Positions 33,375 to 42,305 are shown, counted from the first letter of the stretch. The stretch: 64,000 nucleotides of DNA from Herbiconiux sp. VKM Ac-1786 (GCF_015350805.1 NZ_JADKSG010000001.1:1908513-1972512); one strand, 5' to 3'. The notes: generated by a model from the sequence alone, not told the origin. Translations and numbers: made by a program.

Positions 33375-34463
33375 TCAGGCGGGTGCGCGCCGCACCCGGG
33401 AGCGCACCGCCAGCGCCGCGCACGCCACCACGACGGCCGCGCCGCCCAGCGTCACGGCGGTGAGCGGTTCGCCGAGCAGCAGCGCTGCCCAGACGATGGT
33501 CAGCACGGGCTGCACCAGCTGCATCTGGCTGACCGACGCGATCGGGCCGATGCCGAGGCCGCGGTACCAGGCGAAGAACCCCAGGAACATGCTGATCGCG
33601 CTGACATAGGCGAAGGCGAGCCACGCGTCGGCGCCCACCGCGGCCGGGTCGAGCGGATGCGCGACCAGCGACACCCCCGTCAGCACCACCATCAGCGGTG
33701 CCGCGATCACGAGCGCCCAGCAGATCACCTGCCACGACCCGATCTCGCGAGCCAGCAGCCCGCCCTCGGCGTACCCGACGGACGCGGCGACCACCGCCCC
33801 GAACAGCAGCAGATCGCTGACATGGAGGCCGCCGAACCCGCCCGACGACACGACGGTGAAGCCGATCACGGCCACCGCGCCCGCGACCGACGCCACCCAG
33901 AACAGCCGGCTCGGGCGCTCCCGCCCGCGCAGTACGGCGACGGCGGCGGTCGCGGCCGGCAGCAGCCCGATCACCACCGCGCCGTGTGCGGCGGGCGAGG
34001 TCTGCAGCGCGAACGACGTCAGGAACGGGAACCCGACCACGACGCCGGCCGCGACCACCGCGATGCGCGGCCAGAGCCGCCGGGCAGGAGGCCGGGTGCG
34101 GGTCGCGAGCAGCACCGCGGCGGCGAGGAGCGCCGCGACGACGGCGCGGCCGGCTCCGACGAACAACGGATCGAGCGCCGCCACCGCCACCCGGGTGAAC
34201 GGGAGGGTGAAGGAGAAGGCGAGCACGCCGAGGAAGCCCCAGACGAGGCCGGGTGCGAGGGACGGCCGATCAGTGCCACGTGGCGGTGCCGGGTCGGCGG
34301 TCGGTGTCGCCGTGGCGGGACGGGCGGCCGGGTCGGCGCCGGGTGTCACCGTGGCGGGGCGGGCTGCGGCGTCAGCGCGGGGCGTCGCCGCGGCGGGACG
34401 GGCGGGGCGCGCATCCGGTAGCACCGTCAGCGGCGGGGGAGTAGCGCTATCATCAGCCTTCAT
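33375..34463 (-). CDS. EamA-family DMT transporter
   Basis: 362 residues. The first 55 residues are a Pro/Ala/Thr-rich tail with imperfect repeats (ARPATVTPGADPA type) before ten transmembrane helices, from GLVWGFLGVLAFSFTLPFTRVA to the C-terminal GEPLTAVTLGGAAVVVACAALA. Such exporters move amino acids, vitamins or drugs. The ATG at 34463 overlaps the ATG of the divergent MocR-type gene (shared CATG). MocR regulators commonly control the neighbouring divergent transporter, which suggests a vitamin B6- or amino-acid-related substrate (inference). Confidence 0.82.
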   Translation of the reverse strand: MKADDSATPPPLTVLPDARPARPAAATPRADAAARPATVTPGADPAARPATATPTADPAPPRGTDRPSLAPGLVWGFLGVLAFSFTLPFTRVAVAALDPLFVGAGRAVVAALLAAAVLLATRTRPPARRLWPRIAVVAAGVVVGFPFLTSFALQTSPAAHGAVVIGLLPAATAAVAVLRGRERPSRLFWVASVAGAVAVIGFTVVSSGGFGGLHVSDLLLFGAVVAASVGYAEGGLLAREIGSWQVICWALVIAAPLMVVLTGVSLVAHPLDPAAVGADAWLAFAYVSAISMFLGFFAWYRGLGIGPIASVSQMQLVQPVLTIVWAALLLGEPLTAVTLGGAAVVVACAALAVRSRVRRAPA

Positions 34464-34474
34464 GAGTGACAGTA
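34448..34474. promoter_or_regulatory. Overlapping divergent promoters with shared start codons
   Basis: Plus strand: TATCAT (34448-34453) eight bases before ATG 34462. Minus strand: TACTGT (34474-34469) five bases before ATG 34463. Each -10 box lies inside the other gene's coding sequence. Confidence 0.5.
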
Positions 34475-35865
34475 GCAGTTCGGCGCGGATCGCGGCAGCC
34501 CTCCGCACCGAGCTCGGCGGCCTGCGCGCGGGCGCCCGCCTGCCCTCGACCCGGGCGCTCACGGCGCGCTTCGCCGCGAGCCCCGTCACCGTGCAGCAGG
34601 CGGTGCGGATGCTCGTGCGGGAGGGCCTCGTCGAGTCGCGCCCGGGCGACGGGACCTTCGTGCGGCCCGCCCGCCCGGCCCCGCGCGCGGACCACTCCTG
34701 GCAGACCGCCGCGCTCGGCCCGGCGCGCGCCGACGGCGGCTTCGTCGGCTCGACGATGCAGACGCCGGGCGAGGACGTGATCGCGCTGCACAGCGGCTAC
34801 CCCGTCGACGACCTGCTGCCCGTGCGCGCGGTGCAGACCGCGCTCGGCCGGGCGGCCCGCTCGCGCTCGGCGCTCGACCGTCCGCCCGCGGCGGGGCTGC
34901 CCGAGCTGCGCTCGTGGTTCGCCGCCGACCTCGCCGACGCGGCGCCCGCCGGCGGCTCGGCCCCCACCGCCGCCGACGTGCTCGTGATGCCCGGCGGACA
35001 GAGCGCACTGTCGTCGGTGTTCCGGGCGCTCGGCCGGCCCGGCGACCCGATCGTGATGGAGTCGCCCGGCTACTGGGGCGCGATCGCCGCCGCCCGCCAG
35101 GCCGGGCTCGTCATCGTGCCGGTGCCGCGCGACGGCGACGCGGTCGACGCCGTCGTGCTCGCCGAGGCCTTCGAGCGCACCCGCGCACGGCTGTTCTACG
35201 CGATGCCGCACTTCGCCAACCCAACCGGGTCGACGTGGTCGCCGGCGTCGGCCGCGGCCATCCTCGACGTCGTCCGCTCGAACGGCGCGTTCCTCGTCGA
35301 GGACGACTGGGCGCACGACCTCGCGCTCGACGCCCCCGTCCGACCGCTCGCGGCGTCCGACCCCGACGGGCACGTGGTCGCGGTGCGCTCGCTGACGAAG
35401 AGCGTGTCGCCGAGCATCCGGGTCGCCGCGGTGGTCGCGCGCGGGCCGGCGCGCTCGCGCATCCACACCGACCGCGTGGTCGACGGGCTCTACGTCAGCG
35501 GCGTGCTGCAGACGGCGGCGCTCGAGGTCGTCACCGCGCCCGGCTGGCAGCCGCATCTGCACCGGATGCGCGACCAGCTGCGCACCCGCCGCGACGCCCT
35601 GGCGGCCCTCGTGACCGAGCTGCTCCCGGCCGGCACGCTCACCGCGCTGCCGCGCGGCGGGCTCAACCTGTGGCTGCAGCTGCCTCCCGGAGTCGAGTCG
35701 CCCGCCTTCGTCGCGGCCTCCGCGGCGTCCGGCGTGCTGATCTCGCCGGGGGAGGAGTGGTTCCCGGCCGAGCCGACGGGGGCATTCGTGCGGCTGAACT
35801 ACTCGGGGCCCGACCCGTCGCGTTTCGAGGAGGCCGTGCGCACGCTGGCGCGGCTGCTGCCCTGA
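34462..35865 (+). CDS. MocR-type GntR regulator with aminotransferase domain
   Basis: 467 residues. The N-terminal winged helix (about 1-72) reads LPSTRALTARFAASPVTVQQAVRMLVREGLVESRPGDGTFV. The rest is a fold-type I PLP aminotransferase-like domain with MPGGQSALSSVF, DDWAHDLAL and the Lys motif VRSLTKSVSPSIRVAAV. MocR proteins bind PLP and an effector amine and regulate adjacent genes rather than catalyse. It is divergent from the EamA transporter, with overlapping starts and no untranslated leaders. Control of that transporter is likely. Confidence 0.9.
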   Translation: MSDSSSSARIAAALRTELGGLRAGARLPSTRALTARFAASPVTVQQAVRMLVREGLVESRPGDGTFVRPARPAPRADHSWQTAALGPARADGGFVGSTMQTPGEDVIALHSGYPVDDLLPVRAVQTALGRAARSRSALDRPPAAGLPELRSWFAADLADAAPAGGSAPTAADVLVMPGGQSALSSVFRALGRPGDPIVMESPGYWGAIAAARQAGLVIVPVPRDGDAVDAVVLAEAFERTRARLFYAMPHFANPTGSTWSPASAAAILDVVRSNGAFLVEDDWAHDLALDAPVRPLAASDPDGHVVAVRSLTKSVSPSIRVAAVVARGPARSRIHTDRVVDGLYVSGVLQTAALEVVTAPGWQPHLHRMRDQLRTRRDALAALVTELLPAGTLTALPRGGLNLWLQLPPGVESPAFVAASAASGVLISPGEEWFPAEPTGAFVRLNYSGPDPSRFEEAVRTLARLLP

Positions 35866-35993
35866 CGGGCCAGGCGCACCTCAGCCGCCCGCCGAGTCCG
35901 TCACGGCCTCGGCATCGGCCTGGGGTGCGCGAGGGGCGCGCGCCCACACCTGCCGCGCCGGGCCCGGGCCGGGCCGGGGTGGGCTGCGCCGCG

Positions 35994-36731
35994 TCAGCGC
36001 GCGAAGGGGCCGCGGAGCGCCGCCCACTGCAGCAGCATGATCGTCTTCGCGTCGACGATGTCGTCGCCGACGCGCGCGAGCGCCGCGTCGATGCCCAGCT
36101 CGACCAGCTCGATGTCCTCGCCCTCGTCGGCGAGGCCGCCCCCCGCATCCGCTCGGTTCGTGGCGTCGTAGGGCGCGGCGAAGAAGAAGAGCTTCTCGGT
36201 GATCGAGCCCGGGCTCATGTAGGCGTCGAAGACGCGGGTGACCTCGCCGATGGCGTAGCCCGTCTCCTCGCGGGCCTCGCGGCGGATGGCGGTCTCGGGG
36301 TCGTCCTCGTCGAGCAGCCCCGCCGGGGTCTCGAGCAGCATGCCGTCGGGGTGCCCGTTCACGTAGGCCGGATACCGGAACTGCCTGATCAGCAGCACCG
36401 TTCGCCGCGCCGCATCGAACAGCAGGATCGTGGCGCCGTTGCCGCGATCGTAGGTCTCCCGTTCCTCGACCGACCAGTGCCCGTCGCGGTGCTGGTACTC
36501 GATCTCGGTCGTGCGGGTGATGTACCAGTTCGACGTGAGCAGCCGCACGTCCCGCACCCGCACGCGCGGGTTGCCGGTGAGGTCGCGACCGGTGAGGTGC
36601 AGGCCGGTGCGCCCGCGGCGGTCGGGCGTGTCGACTCCCGGCACGCCCGGCGTCGCGGTCGGGGCGACGGATGCTCGCGCATCCGCTCGCCCGTCGGAGC
36701 CGACGTCGCCCCCGCCCCCCGCGTCGCTCAC
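35994..36731 (-). CDS. Nudix hydrolase (ADP-sugar/NDP-sugar pyrophosphatase type)
   Basis: 245 residues. A Gly/Asp/Ala-rich N-terminal lead of about 45 residues precedes the domain. The Nudix box is recognisable as [20 protein letters not shown], with REAREE intact but one residue fewer than the canonical spacing and Asp where the first Glu is expected. MLLETPAG before the box matches ADP-ribose/GDP-mannose pyrophosphatases. It probably cleaves nucleoside diphosphate sugars. GTG 36731 overlaps the stop codon of the YajQ gene, so the pair is co-translated. Confidence 0.88.
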   Translation of the reverse strand: MSDAGGGGDVGSDGRADARASVAPTATPGVPGVDTPDRRGRTGLHLTGRDLTGNPRVRVRDVRLLTSNWYITRTTEIEYQHRDGHWSVEERETYDRGNGATILLFDAARRTVLLIRQFRYPAYVNGHPDGMLLETPAGLLDEDDPETAIRREAREETGYAIGEVTRVFDAYMSPGSITEKLFFFAAPYDATNRADAGGGLADEGEDIELVELGIDAALARVGDDIVDAKTIMLLQWAALRGPFAR

Positions 36732-37216
36732 CGGAAGTTGATGAACTGCAGCGCCACGTCGAGGTCGGCGCCCTTCAGCAGCGCCATGGTCGCCTGCAGG
36801 TCGTCGCGGCTCTTGGACGAGACGCGCAGCTCGTCGCCCTGGATCTGCGACTTGACGCTCTTCGGGGCCTCGTCGCGGATGAGCTTGTTGATCTTCTTCG
36901 CGTCGTCCTGGGCGATGCCCTCCTTCATGGAGGCCTCGAGGCGGTACTCCTTGCCGGAGGCGAAGGGCTCGCCGGCGTCGAGCGAGCGCAGCGAGATGCC
37001 GCGCTTGATGAGCTTCGACTCGAACACCTCGAGGATCGCCTTCACGCGCTCCTCGGAGTTGGCCTTCATCAGCACCTTCTCGCCGCTCCACTCGATGGAG
37101 GCGCCGATGTTCTTGAAGTCGTAGCGCTGGGCGACCTCTTTCTGAGCCTGGTTGAGGGCGTTGTCCGCCTCCATCTTGTCGACCTTGCTGACCACGTCAA
37201 ACGATGAATCTGCCAT
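36728..37216 (-). CDS. yajQ: YajQ-family nucleotide-binding protein
   Basis: 162 residues, the standard family length, starting [20 protein letters not shown] and ending [12 protein letters not shown]. The repeated ferredoxin-like halves contain [21 protein letters not shown] and [23 protein letters not shown]. Family members bind cyclic di-GMP or nucleic acid in other bacteria. ATG 37216 is favoured over an upstream in-frame ATG because TAAAAT lies seven bases before it (leaderless). It is the first gene of a two-gene unit with the Nudix hydrolase. Confidence 0.92.
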   Translation of the reverse strand: MADSSFDVVSKVDKMEADNALNQAQKEVAQRYDFKNIGASIEWSGEKVLMKANSEERVKAILEVFESKLIKRGISLRSLDAGEPFASGKEYRLEASMKEGIAQDDAKKINKLIRDEAPKSVKSQIQGDELRVSSKSRDDLQATMALLKGADLDVALQFINFR

Positions 37217-37242
37217 GCCGCTCATTTTACGCCGCCCGGGCA

Positions 37243-37280
37243 TTGTGACGATGCCTCGACATGGCTAGGCTCGCTAGCCA
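37243..37280 (+). promoter_or_regulatory. Promoter and operator of the toxin-antitoxin module
   Basis: TTGTGA (37243-37248), a 17-base spacer, TAGGCT (37266-37271). The perfect inverted repeat TGGCTAG-N5-CTAGCCA (37262-37280) spans the -10, as expected for an autorepressing antitoxin. Confidence 0.65.
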
Positions 37281-37294
37281 GGTGGGAGATGACC

Positions 37295-37555
37295 ATGGAG
37301 CGATACGACGTGCTGTACACGCGCAACAACCTGTCCCGGCTGATCAGCCGCGTCGAGGCCGGTGAGGAGATCGAGATCTCGCGGCGGGGCAAGCCGGTGG
37401 CGCGGCTCGTGCCCATCGAGCCGGAGGCCAAGAAGTTCTGGAGCGGCAAGGAGATCGTCGCCTGGCTGCGCGAGAACCCGCTGCCCGCCTCCTCGCGGAG
37501 GACGCCCGAGGAGATCGACGCGTGGGTGCAGGAACTCCGCGGCGACGACGAATGA
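37295..37555 (+). CDS. Phd/YefM-type antitoxin
   Basis: 86 residues. The N-terminal half, ERYDVLYTRNNLSRLISRVEAGEEIEISRRGKPVARLVPI, is the Phd/YefM DNA-binding and dimer domain. The C-terminal half is charged and likely wraps the toxin. It should neutralise the PIN RNase encoded next and repress the shared promoter. ATG 37295 is chosen because GGGAG lies six bases upstream; an ATG at 37289 directly abuts that site. It overlaps the toxin start by four bases. Confidence 0.88.
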   Translation: MERYDVLYTRNNLSRLISRVEAGEEIEISRRGKPVARLVPIEPEAKKFWSGKEIVAWLRENPLPASSRRTPEEIDAWVQELRGDDE

Positions 37556-37935
37556 TCTACGCCGACTCGAACATCCTCATCTACCTGATCGAAGACCCGG
37601 GCGAGCGCGGCGATCGTGTGCGCCGCCGCTTCGACGAGATCGACGACGAGCTCGTCGTGAGCCCGCTGGTGATCATGGAGTGCCGGGTGAAACCCCTGCA
37701 GCTCGGCGACCTGGTCACCGTGCGTCGCTTCGACCGCCTGTTCGATCATCTGCCCCATCTCGACATGCCCGAAGAGGTCTACCTGCTCGCGGCGGACACC
37801 CGCGCCCGGCACGGTCTGAAGACGATGGATGCGCTGCACCTCGCCACCGCGCAGTTCCACACCTGCGACGGCTTCTGGACTCAGGACGATCGCTTGAAGG
37901 CTGCCGCGGGCGGATTGGCCATCGAGACCTTCTGA
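37552..37935 (+). CDS. PIN-domain (VapC-type) toxin RNase
   Basis: 127 residues. The four acidic PIN residues are visible: Asp in MIYADSNILIYL, Glu in VSPLVIMECR, Asp in KTMDALHLATA and Asp in TQDDRLKAA. VapC toxins cut specific RNAs, often initiator tRNA or rRNA, when the antitoxin is degraded. The ATG at 37552 overlaps the antitoxin stop codon. The pairing of a Phd-type antitoxin with a PIN toxin is a common variant of type II modules. Confidence 0.92.
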   Translation: MIYADSNILIYLIEDPGERGDRVRRRFDEIDDELVVSPLVIMECRVKPLQLGDLVTVRRFDRLFDHLPHLDMPEEVYLLAADTRARHGLKTMDALHLATAQFHTCDGFWTQDDRLKAAAGGLAIETF

Positions 37936-37970
37936 GGGCGGGTGTCAGGGGGGTCTGGTTGAGTGGGGGC

Positions 37971-38804
37971 ATGCGTCTTCGAGTCCCGTCCGTCGTCCGC
38001 GCGGTGGTGGCGGGGGCCGCGGTGGTGGTGCTGGGCGGGGCGATGGGCGGATGCTCGGCCGGCAGTGAGGGCGCCACCGTCGATCCCGGGCCGACGTATG
38101 CGGCCCAGGCGGAGGTGCGGGCATCCGGAGCCGGCAGCTACCGCGACGGAACGCCGACCGCCGAACTGCCCGACCCCGCGTGGCTCGACACGGTCGCGTC
38201 GGCGACCGGGATTCCGCGGCGGGCGCTGCAGGGCTACGCCGGCGCCGCGATCGCGAGCAACGAGGTGCGGCCCGAGTGCCACGTGGGCTGGAACACGCTG
38301 GCCGGCATCGGCTGGGTGGAGTCGCACCACGGCACGATCTTCGGCGGGAGCATCCTGGACTCGGGGGTGACGAGCGCGCCGATCGTCGGGGTGCCGTTGG
38401 ACGGGAACGGGTTCCAGGAGATCCCCGACACCGACAAGGGCGCGGTCGACGGCGACACCGAGTGGGACCGGGCCGTGGGGCCGATGCAGTTCGTGCCCGC
38501 GACGTGGGCGGCGTGGGCGAGCGAGGCGAACGGGGACGGGGTGCCCGACATCAACAACATCGACGACTCGTCGTTGTCTGCGGCCGAGTACCTGTGCTTC
38601 TCGGCGGGGCGGGTGGGGTCGGGCACTGACGGCGGCTCGGGCGGTGACGGCGGCGACGCGGCCCCCGGCGACCTCGGCACCGAGGCCGGCTGGCGCGCCG
38701 CGATCGCGGGCTACAACGAGTCCCCGGCGTACCTCGACGAGGTGCTCGACTACGCGAACCGGTACGCGGCAGAGGCCGCGCAGGCGCTCGACGCCGAGGG
38801 CTGA
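37971..38804 (+). CDS. Lipoprotein lytic transglycosylase (SLT/MltB-like)
   Basis: 277 residues. The signal ends with a lipobox-like GGAMGGC, so the enzyme is probably membrane-anchored outside the cell. The transglycosylase domain contains LAGIGWVESHHGTIFGG with the catalytic Glu, AVGPMQFVPATWAAWASEANGDG and the C-terminal AIAGYNESPAYLDEVLDYANRY. It cleaves peptidoglycan glycan strands to anhydro-muropeptides. A Gly-rich loop precedes the last helices. The start ATG 37971 follows GTGGGGG. Confidence 0.88.
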   Translation: MRLRVPSVVRAVVAGAAVVVLGGAMGGCSAGSEGATVDPGPTYAAQAEVRASGAGSYRDGTPTAELPDPAWLDTVASATGIPRRALQGYAGAAIASNEVRPECHVGWNTLAGIGWVESHHGTIFGGSILDSGVTSAPIVGVPLDGNGFQEIPDTDKGAVDGDTEWDRAVGPMQFVPATWAAWASEANGDGVPDINNIDDSSLSAAEYLCFSAGRVGSGTDGGSGGDGGDAAPGDLGTEAGWRAAIAGYNESPAYLDEVLDYANRYAAEAAQALDAEG

Positions 38805-38898
38805 GGCCGCGCATCCGCCCCGATTTCGCCGAACGGGGCTTGCTGGGTATCCTTGATCAGCGCCTTCGGTTGTGTGATGAACGTGGTCGGGTGCGCCT

Positions 38899-38983
38899 GG
38901 CGAGTTACCCAAGCGGCCAAAGGGATCTGACTGTAAATCAGACTGCTCAGCATTCGGGGGTTCGAATCCCTCACTCGCCACCA
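38899..38983 (+). tRNA. tRNA-Tyr (GTA)
   Basis: The acceptor arms GGCGAGT (38899-38905) and ACTCGCC (38973-38979) pair fully. The anticodon loop is CTGTAAA and there is a long variable arm as in class II tRNAs. CCA is encoded. Confidence 0.95.
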
Positions 38984-39000
38984 GAACACGGAGCACCGCG

Positions 39001-39891
39001 ATGACCGCCACTTCTCCCGCCTCCTTCGCCGCCGATCCGGCCGAACTGCTCGCGATCGCCCGCGACATCGCCCTCGAGGCCGGTGAGCTCGTGCGCCGCC
39101 GCCGCGCCGAGGGCGTCGAGGTCGCCGCCACCAAGTCGTCGATCGCCGACGTCGTGACGTTCGCCGACCGCGAGTCCGAAGACCTCATCCGCGCCCGGCT
39201 CGCCGCGGCCCGCCCCGACGACGGCTTCCTCGGCGAGGAGTCGGCCGGCGAGCCCACCCCCGGCACGTCGGGCGTCGTCTGGGTCGTCGACCCCATCGAC
39301 GGCACCGTCAACTACCTCTACGACATCCCCGCCTACGCCGTCAGCATCGCCGCCGTGCAGGTCACCGACGGCGTCGCCGACCCCGCCCGCTGGACCGCGC
39401 TCGCCGGCGTCGTCGTCAACCCCGTCCTCGGCGAGGTCTTCACGGCGACCAACGGCGGTGGCGCGTTCCTCACCTGGCTCCAGGCTCCGGATGCTCAGCC
39501 CCGACGCCTCGCCGTGAACACCGACGTCGACCTGGCCCGCGCCCTGGTCGGCACCGGTTTCTCCTACAGCGCCGAGACCCGCGTGAAGCAGGGCCGGTTC
39601 ATCACGGGCCTGGTCGAGAAGGTGCGCGACATCCGCCGCGCCGGATCCGCGGCGCTCGACCTCTGCTCGGTCGCCGCCGGCCGTCTCGACGCCTACGCCG
39701 AGCGGGGGCTGAACCCCTGGGACCACGCCGCCGCCGCCCTCATCGCCCGTGAGGCCGGTGCCCGCGTCGGCGGCTTCGGCGACGCCGCCGAGTCCGACGT
39801 GATGACGCTCGCGGGGCCGCCGGCGCTGCTCGACGAGCTCGAGCCGCTGCTGTTCGCCCTGCACCGCGACGCGGGCCTGCCGCTGGAGTAG
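39001..39891 (+). CDS. Inositol monophosphatase family protein
   Basis: 296 residues. Metal sites are clear: GFLGEESAGE, WVVDPIDGTVNYLYDIP (the D-P-I-D-G-T-x-N motif) and, near the C-terminus, LNPWDHAAAALIAREAGARVGGF. The family hydrolyses inositol phosphates and related sugar or nucleotide phosphates, and in actinobacteria supplies inositol for phosphatidylinositol and mycothiol. It begins 18 bases after the tRNA-Tyr gene, whose transcript probably feeds into it. The substrate is not determined from sequence. Confidence 0.9.
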   Translation: MTATSPASFAADPAELLAIARDIALEAGELVRRRRAEGVEVAATKSSIADVVTFADRESEDLIRARLAAARPDDGFLGEESAGEPTPGTSGVVWVVDPIDGTVNYLYDIPAYAVSIAAVQVTDGVADPARWTALAGVVVNPVLGEVFTATNGGGAFLTWLQAPDAQPRRLAVNTDVDLARALVGTGFSYSAETRVKQGRFITGLVEKVRDIRRAGSAALDLCSVAAGRLDAYAERGLNPWDHAAAALIAREAGARVGGFGDAAESDVMTLAGPPALLDELEPLLFALHRDAGLPLE

Positions 39892-39911
39892 CGGGGCTCG
39901 TCGCGCTGTGC

Positions 39912-39965
39912 GACGCGGGCTGCCCGTTCGGTTCGCGTTGACGCGGGCTGCCCGTTCGGTTCGCG
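39912..39965. repeat. 26-bp tandem direct repeat
   Basis: Identical 26-base copies at 39912-39937 and 39940-39965 lie two bases apart downstream of the inositol phosphatase gene. The 212-base gap holds nothing else recognisable except the promoter region of the next gene. Confidence 0.9.
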
Positions 39966-40017
39966 CGCCATTCGCGGGGCGGCTGCCGGGGTCGGGCCGT
40001 GGCGGGGGCTGCTCAAT

Positions 40018-40045
40018 GGAGTTTCACATGACTCCTCGTTAGCCT
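40018..40045 (+). promoter_or_regulatory. Promoter region of the M23 wall peptidase gene
   Basis: TAGCCT (40040-40045) is a plausible -10, preceded by the inverted repeat GGAGT-N8-ACTCC (40018-40035), which may be an operator. Confidence 0.35.
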
Positions 40046-40103
40046 TGTCGGATCTTCTCGCCCCGACGAGACCTCCCCCGCCCCACCCGGAGACACCCGA
40101 ACT

Positions 40104-42224
40104 TTGGCACGCACGACCCCCCGCCCGGATGACGACGCCTCCGTCGGAGACGCCCGCACCCGGCCCGAACCCGCCGCCGCCGATGCCTCCTCCGGGCGGA
40201 CGTTCCCCTCCCGCCGATCGCTCCGCGTTCGCGTGCCGGTGTCCGACCCGACCGCGTCGTCCTCGTCGCCGTCGCCGTCGTCGTCCGACGGGCTCGCTGA
40301 CTCGGCGTCCCCGGATGCCTCCACTCCGCCGCGGACCCGCCGGGAAGCGCGCCGCGCCACCTCCGAGGTGGTCACCGCGGCAGCCGATCGACCCGTGGTC
40401 GTCGACATCACCGTGGAGACAACCTCTCTCCCGATCGTGCCGCGCCCGGTCGCGACTCCGGCGGACGACGTCGTCCACCACGTGACCGAAGCCGCCGCCC
40501 CGGCGCCGACCCCGAGCCCGGTGTCGGAGACCTCCTCGAACCCGGCTGAGGCAGCTGCCCGTCGCGGGCGGCGGGCCTCGGCCGCTCCCGCCGACGAGGC
40601 GACGCGGTCGCCGCGAGCTCCGGGGGCAGGTCCGCGCCGGGCGCGCCGCGCGTCGGGGCCGGCCACCGGCGACGGTGCTCCCGCGACCGAGGCCACCGCG
40701 GTCGTCGGCGCCTCGACCACCGCTCCGGCCGCCGACGAGAATCGATCCTCCGCCGATGTCGATCTCGATGCCGTGGCCGAGGCGGATCCGGCCGCCCAGA
40801 CGACCGGCAACGCCTCGCCTCCGCGCGCGGCGGGCCCCGGCCGCCGCGCCGGGTCGAGCTTCTCCGACAGCATCGAGCGCCCCGCGTCGGGCCGCCGCGC
40901 GCGGGTGACTGTGCCGACGACGGTGGAGCTCCCGGCCCCCGAGGCCAAGGCCGATGGCGGCGTCGGGGTCGACGTCGAGACGCACGAGGGCGGATCCGGC
41001 CCCGAGACCGCCGTCGTCCCGATCAGCGCTCCCGTGGTGCGGGCCGTGTCTCGCCGCACCCTCCGTGCCGCGACGACCGGCGGCCCCGAGGCGATCACCG
41101 GCGGCGCCCACGGTGCCACCCGCTCGACCGGTTCGACCGGCGGATCGCGCCGCGCCCTCACGGCGGAGCGGATCCCGGGCGAGGGTGGGTCAAGCATCCG
41201 CCCGCCGCGTGAGACGGGGAGCACCCCGAGCGGCACCGCCCCGACGGGCACCACCCCGAGCGGCACCACCCCGCGCGGCACGGCCCCGACCCGCCGGGAC
41301 CAGGCCGGAGCCGTTCGGCGCCGGAACGAGCCCGGGAACACCGACCGGCTGCCGGACCAGGCCGCCCAGCGCCCCGCGCGCGGAGCCCACACCGCCGGTA
41401 CCGCCGCTGACCGCGACGCCGCGAAGAACGGCGAAGCCGAGCCCGACCAGCGCAGCGCCGCCGGCGCGTCAGCCGACCGTCGCCGGCGCCGCCGACGTGG
41501 AGGCGGCGGCGACATCGCCAAGGGCACCTTCAGCGTGATCGCGATGCTGTTCGCCGCCGGGATCGCCGTCGCGACCACGCTGCCCGCCGAAGCCCTGCAC
41601 GCCGCGAGCGGCGGTCCGGCCCAGCAGCTCTACGCCGACGTCGCCCCGCTCACCCCCGAGCTCGCCGCCCAGCAGCTGACCACGAGCGCCGACGCGGCCG
41701 GGGTGGGCGTCACCCGCGACGGATACGGCGTCCGCGACGTCGCCGCCCTCCGCGCCGCGGGCATGCGCATCGCCGACACCTTCACCAACAACCCGGGCCG
41801 CCCCGTGCAGTGGCCGTTCCCGGTCGGTGTGCCGATCAGCGACGGCTTCGGCCCCCGCGAGTCGCCCGGCGGCATCGGCAGCACCGACCACAAGGGCGTG
41901 GACTTCACGCCCGGCCAGGGCACGAGCATCCAGTCGGTGGCCGACGGCGTGGTGCGCACGGTCGTGCCGAGCGACGGCGGCGGCCTCGGCGTCTACGTCG
42001 TCATCGACCACGTGGTCGACGGGCAGCCGGTCTCGAGCACTTACGGCCACATGCTCCCCGGCTCGACGGCGGTGACCGAGGGCCAGCTCGTCAAGGTCGG
42101 CCAGCCGGTCGGCCGCGTCGGCAACACGGGCACCTCGACGGGCGCGCACCTCCACCTCGAGATCCGCCTCGACGGCGTCACCCCGGTCGACCCCTTCGCC
42201 TGGCTCACCCTCCACAACGCCTGA
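40104..42224 (+). CDS. Modular secreted M23 zinc metallopeptidase
   Basis: 706 residues from a TTG start with GGAGA ten bases upstream. Residues 1 to about 470 are low complexity, rich in Arg, Ala, Thr and Pro, with R-R-x-R-R blocks and a TPSGTAPTGTTPSGTTP repeat. A membrane helix (about 475-500) follows. The exported part carries TRDGYGVRDVAALRAAGMR (about 537-555), matching the gene at 16589. An M23 (LytM/lysostaphin) domain ends the protein: HKGVDF (about 596-601) and HLHLE (682-686) give the zinc ligands. It likely cuts peptidoglycan cross-bridges. The long tail before the helix would be cytoplasmic. Confidence 0.88.
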   Translation: MARTTPRPDDDASVGDARTRPEPAAADASSGRTFPSRRSLRVRVPVSDPTASSSSPSPSSSDGLADSASPDASTPPRTRREARRATSEVVTAAADRPVVVDITVETTSLPIVPRPVATPADDVVHHVTEAAAPAPTPSPVSETSSNPAEAAARRGRRASAAPADEATRSPRAPGAGPRRARRASGPATGDGAPATEATAVVGASTTAPAADENRSSADVDLDAVAEADPAAQTTGNASPPRAAGPGRRAGSSFSDSIERPASGRRARVTVPTTVELPAPEAKADGGVGVDVETHEGGSGPETAVVPISAPVVRAVSRRTLRAATTGGPEAITGGAHGATRSTGSTGGSRRALTAERIPGEGGSSIRPPRETGSTPSGTAPTGTTPSGTTPRGTAPTRRDQAGAVRRRNEPGNTDRLPDQAAQRPARGAHTAGTAADRDAAKNGEAEPDQRSAAGASADRRRRRRRGGGGDIAKGTFSVIAMLFAAGIAVATTLPAEALHAASGGPAQQLYADVAPLTPELAAQQLTTSADAAGVGVTRDGYGVRDVAALRAAGMRIADTFTNNPGRPVQWPFPVGVPISDGFGPRESPGGIGSTDHKGVDFTPGQGTSIQSVADGVVRTVVPSDGGGLGVYVVIDHVVDGQPVSSTYGHMLPGSTAVTEGQLVKVGQPVGRVGNTGTSTGAHLHLEIRLDGVTPVDPFAWLTLHNA

Positions 42225-42305
42225 CCTCGACGACCGCGGCGGCGACGGATGCCCGCCGGCACACCCCCCGAGCAGACCCACCCGCGCGAACCTCCCCGCC
42301 GGCAG

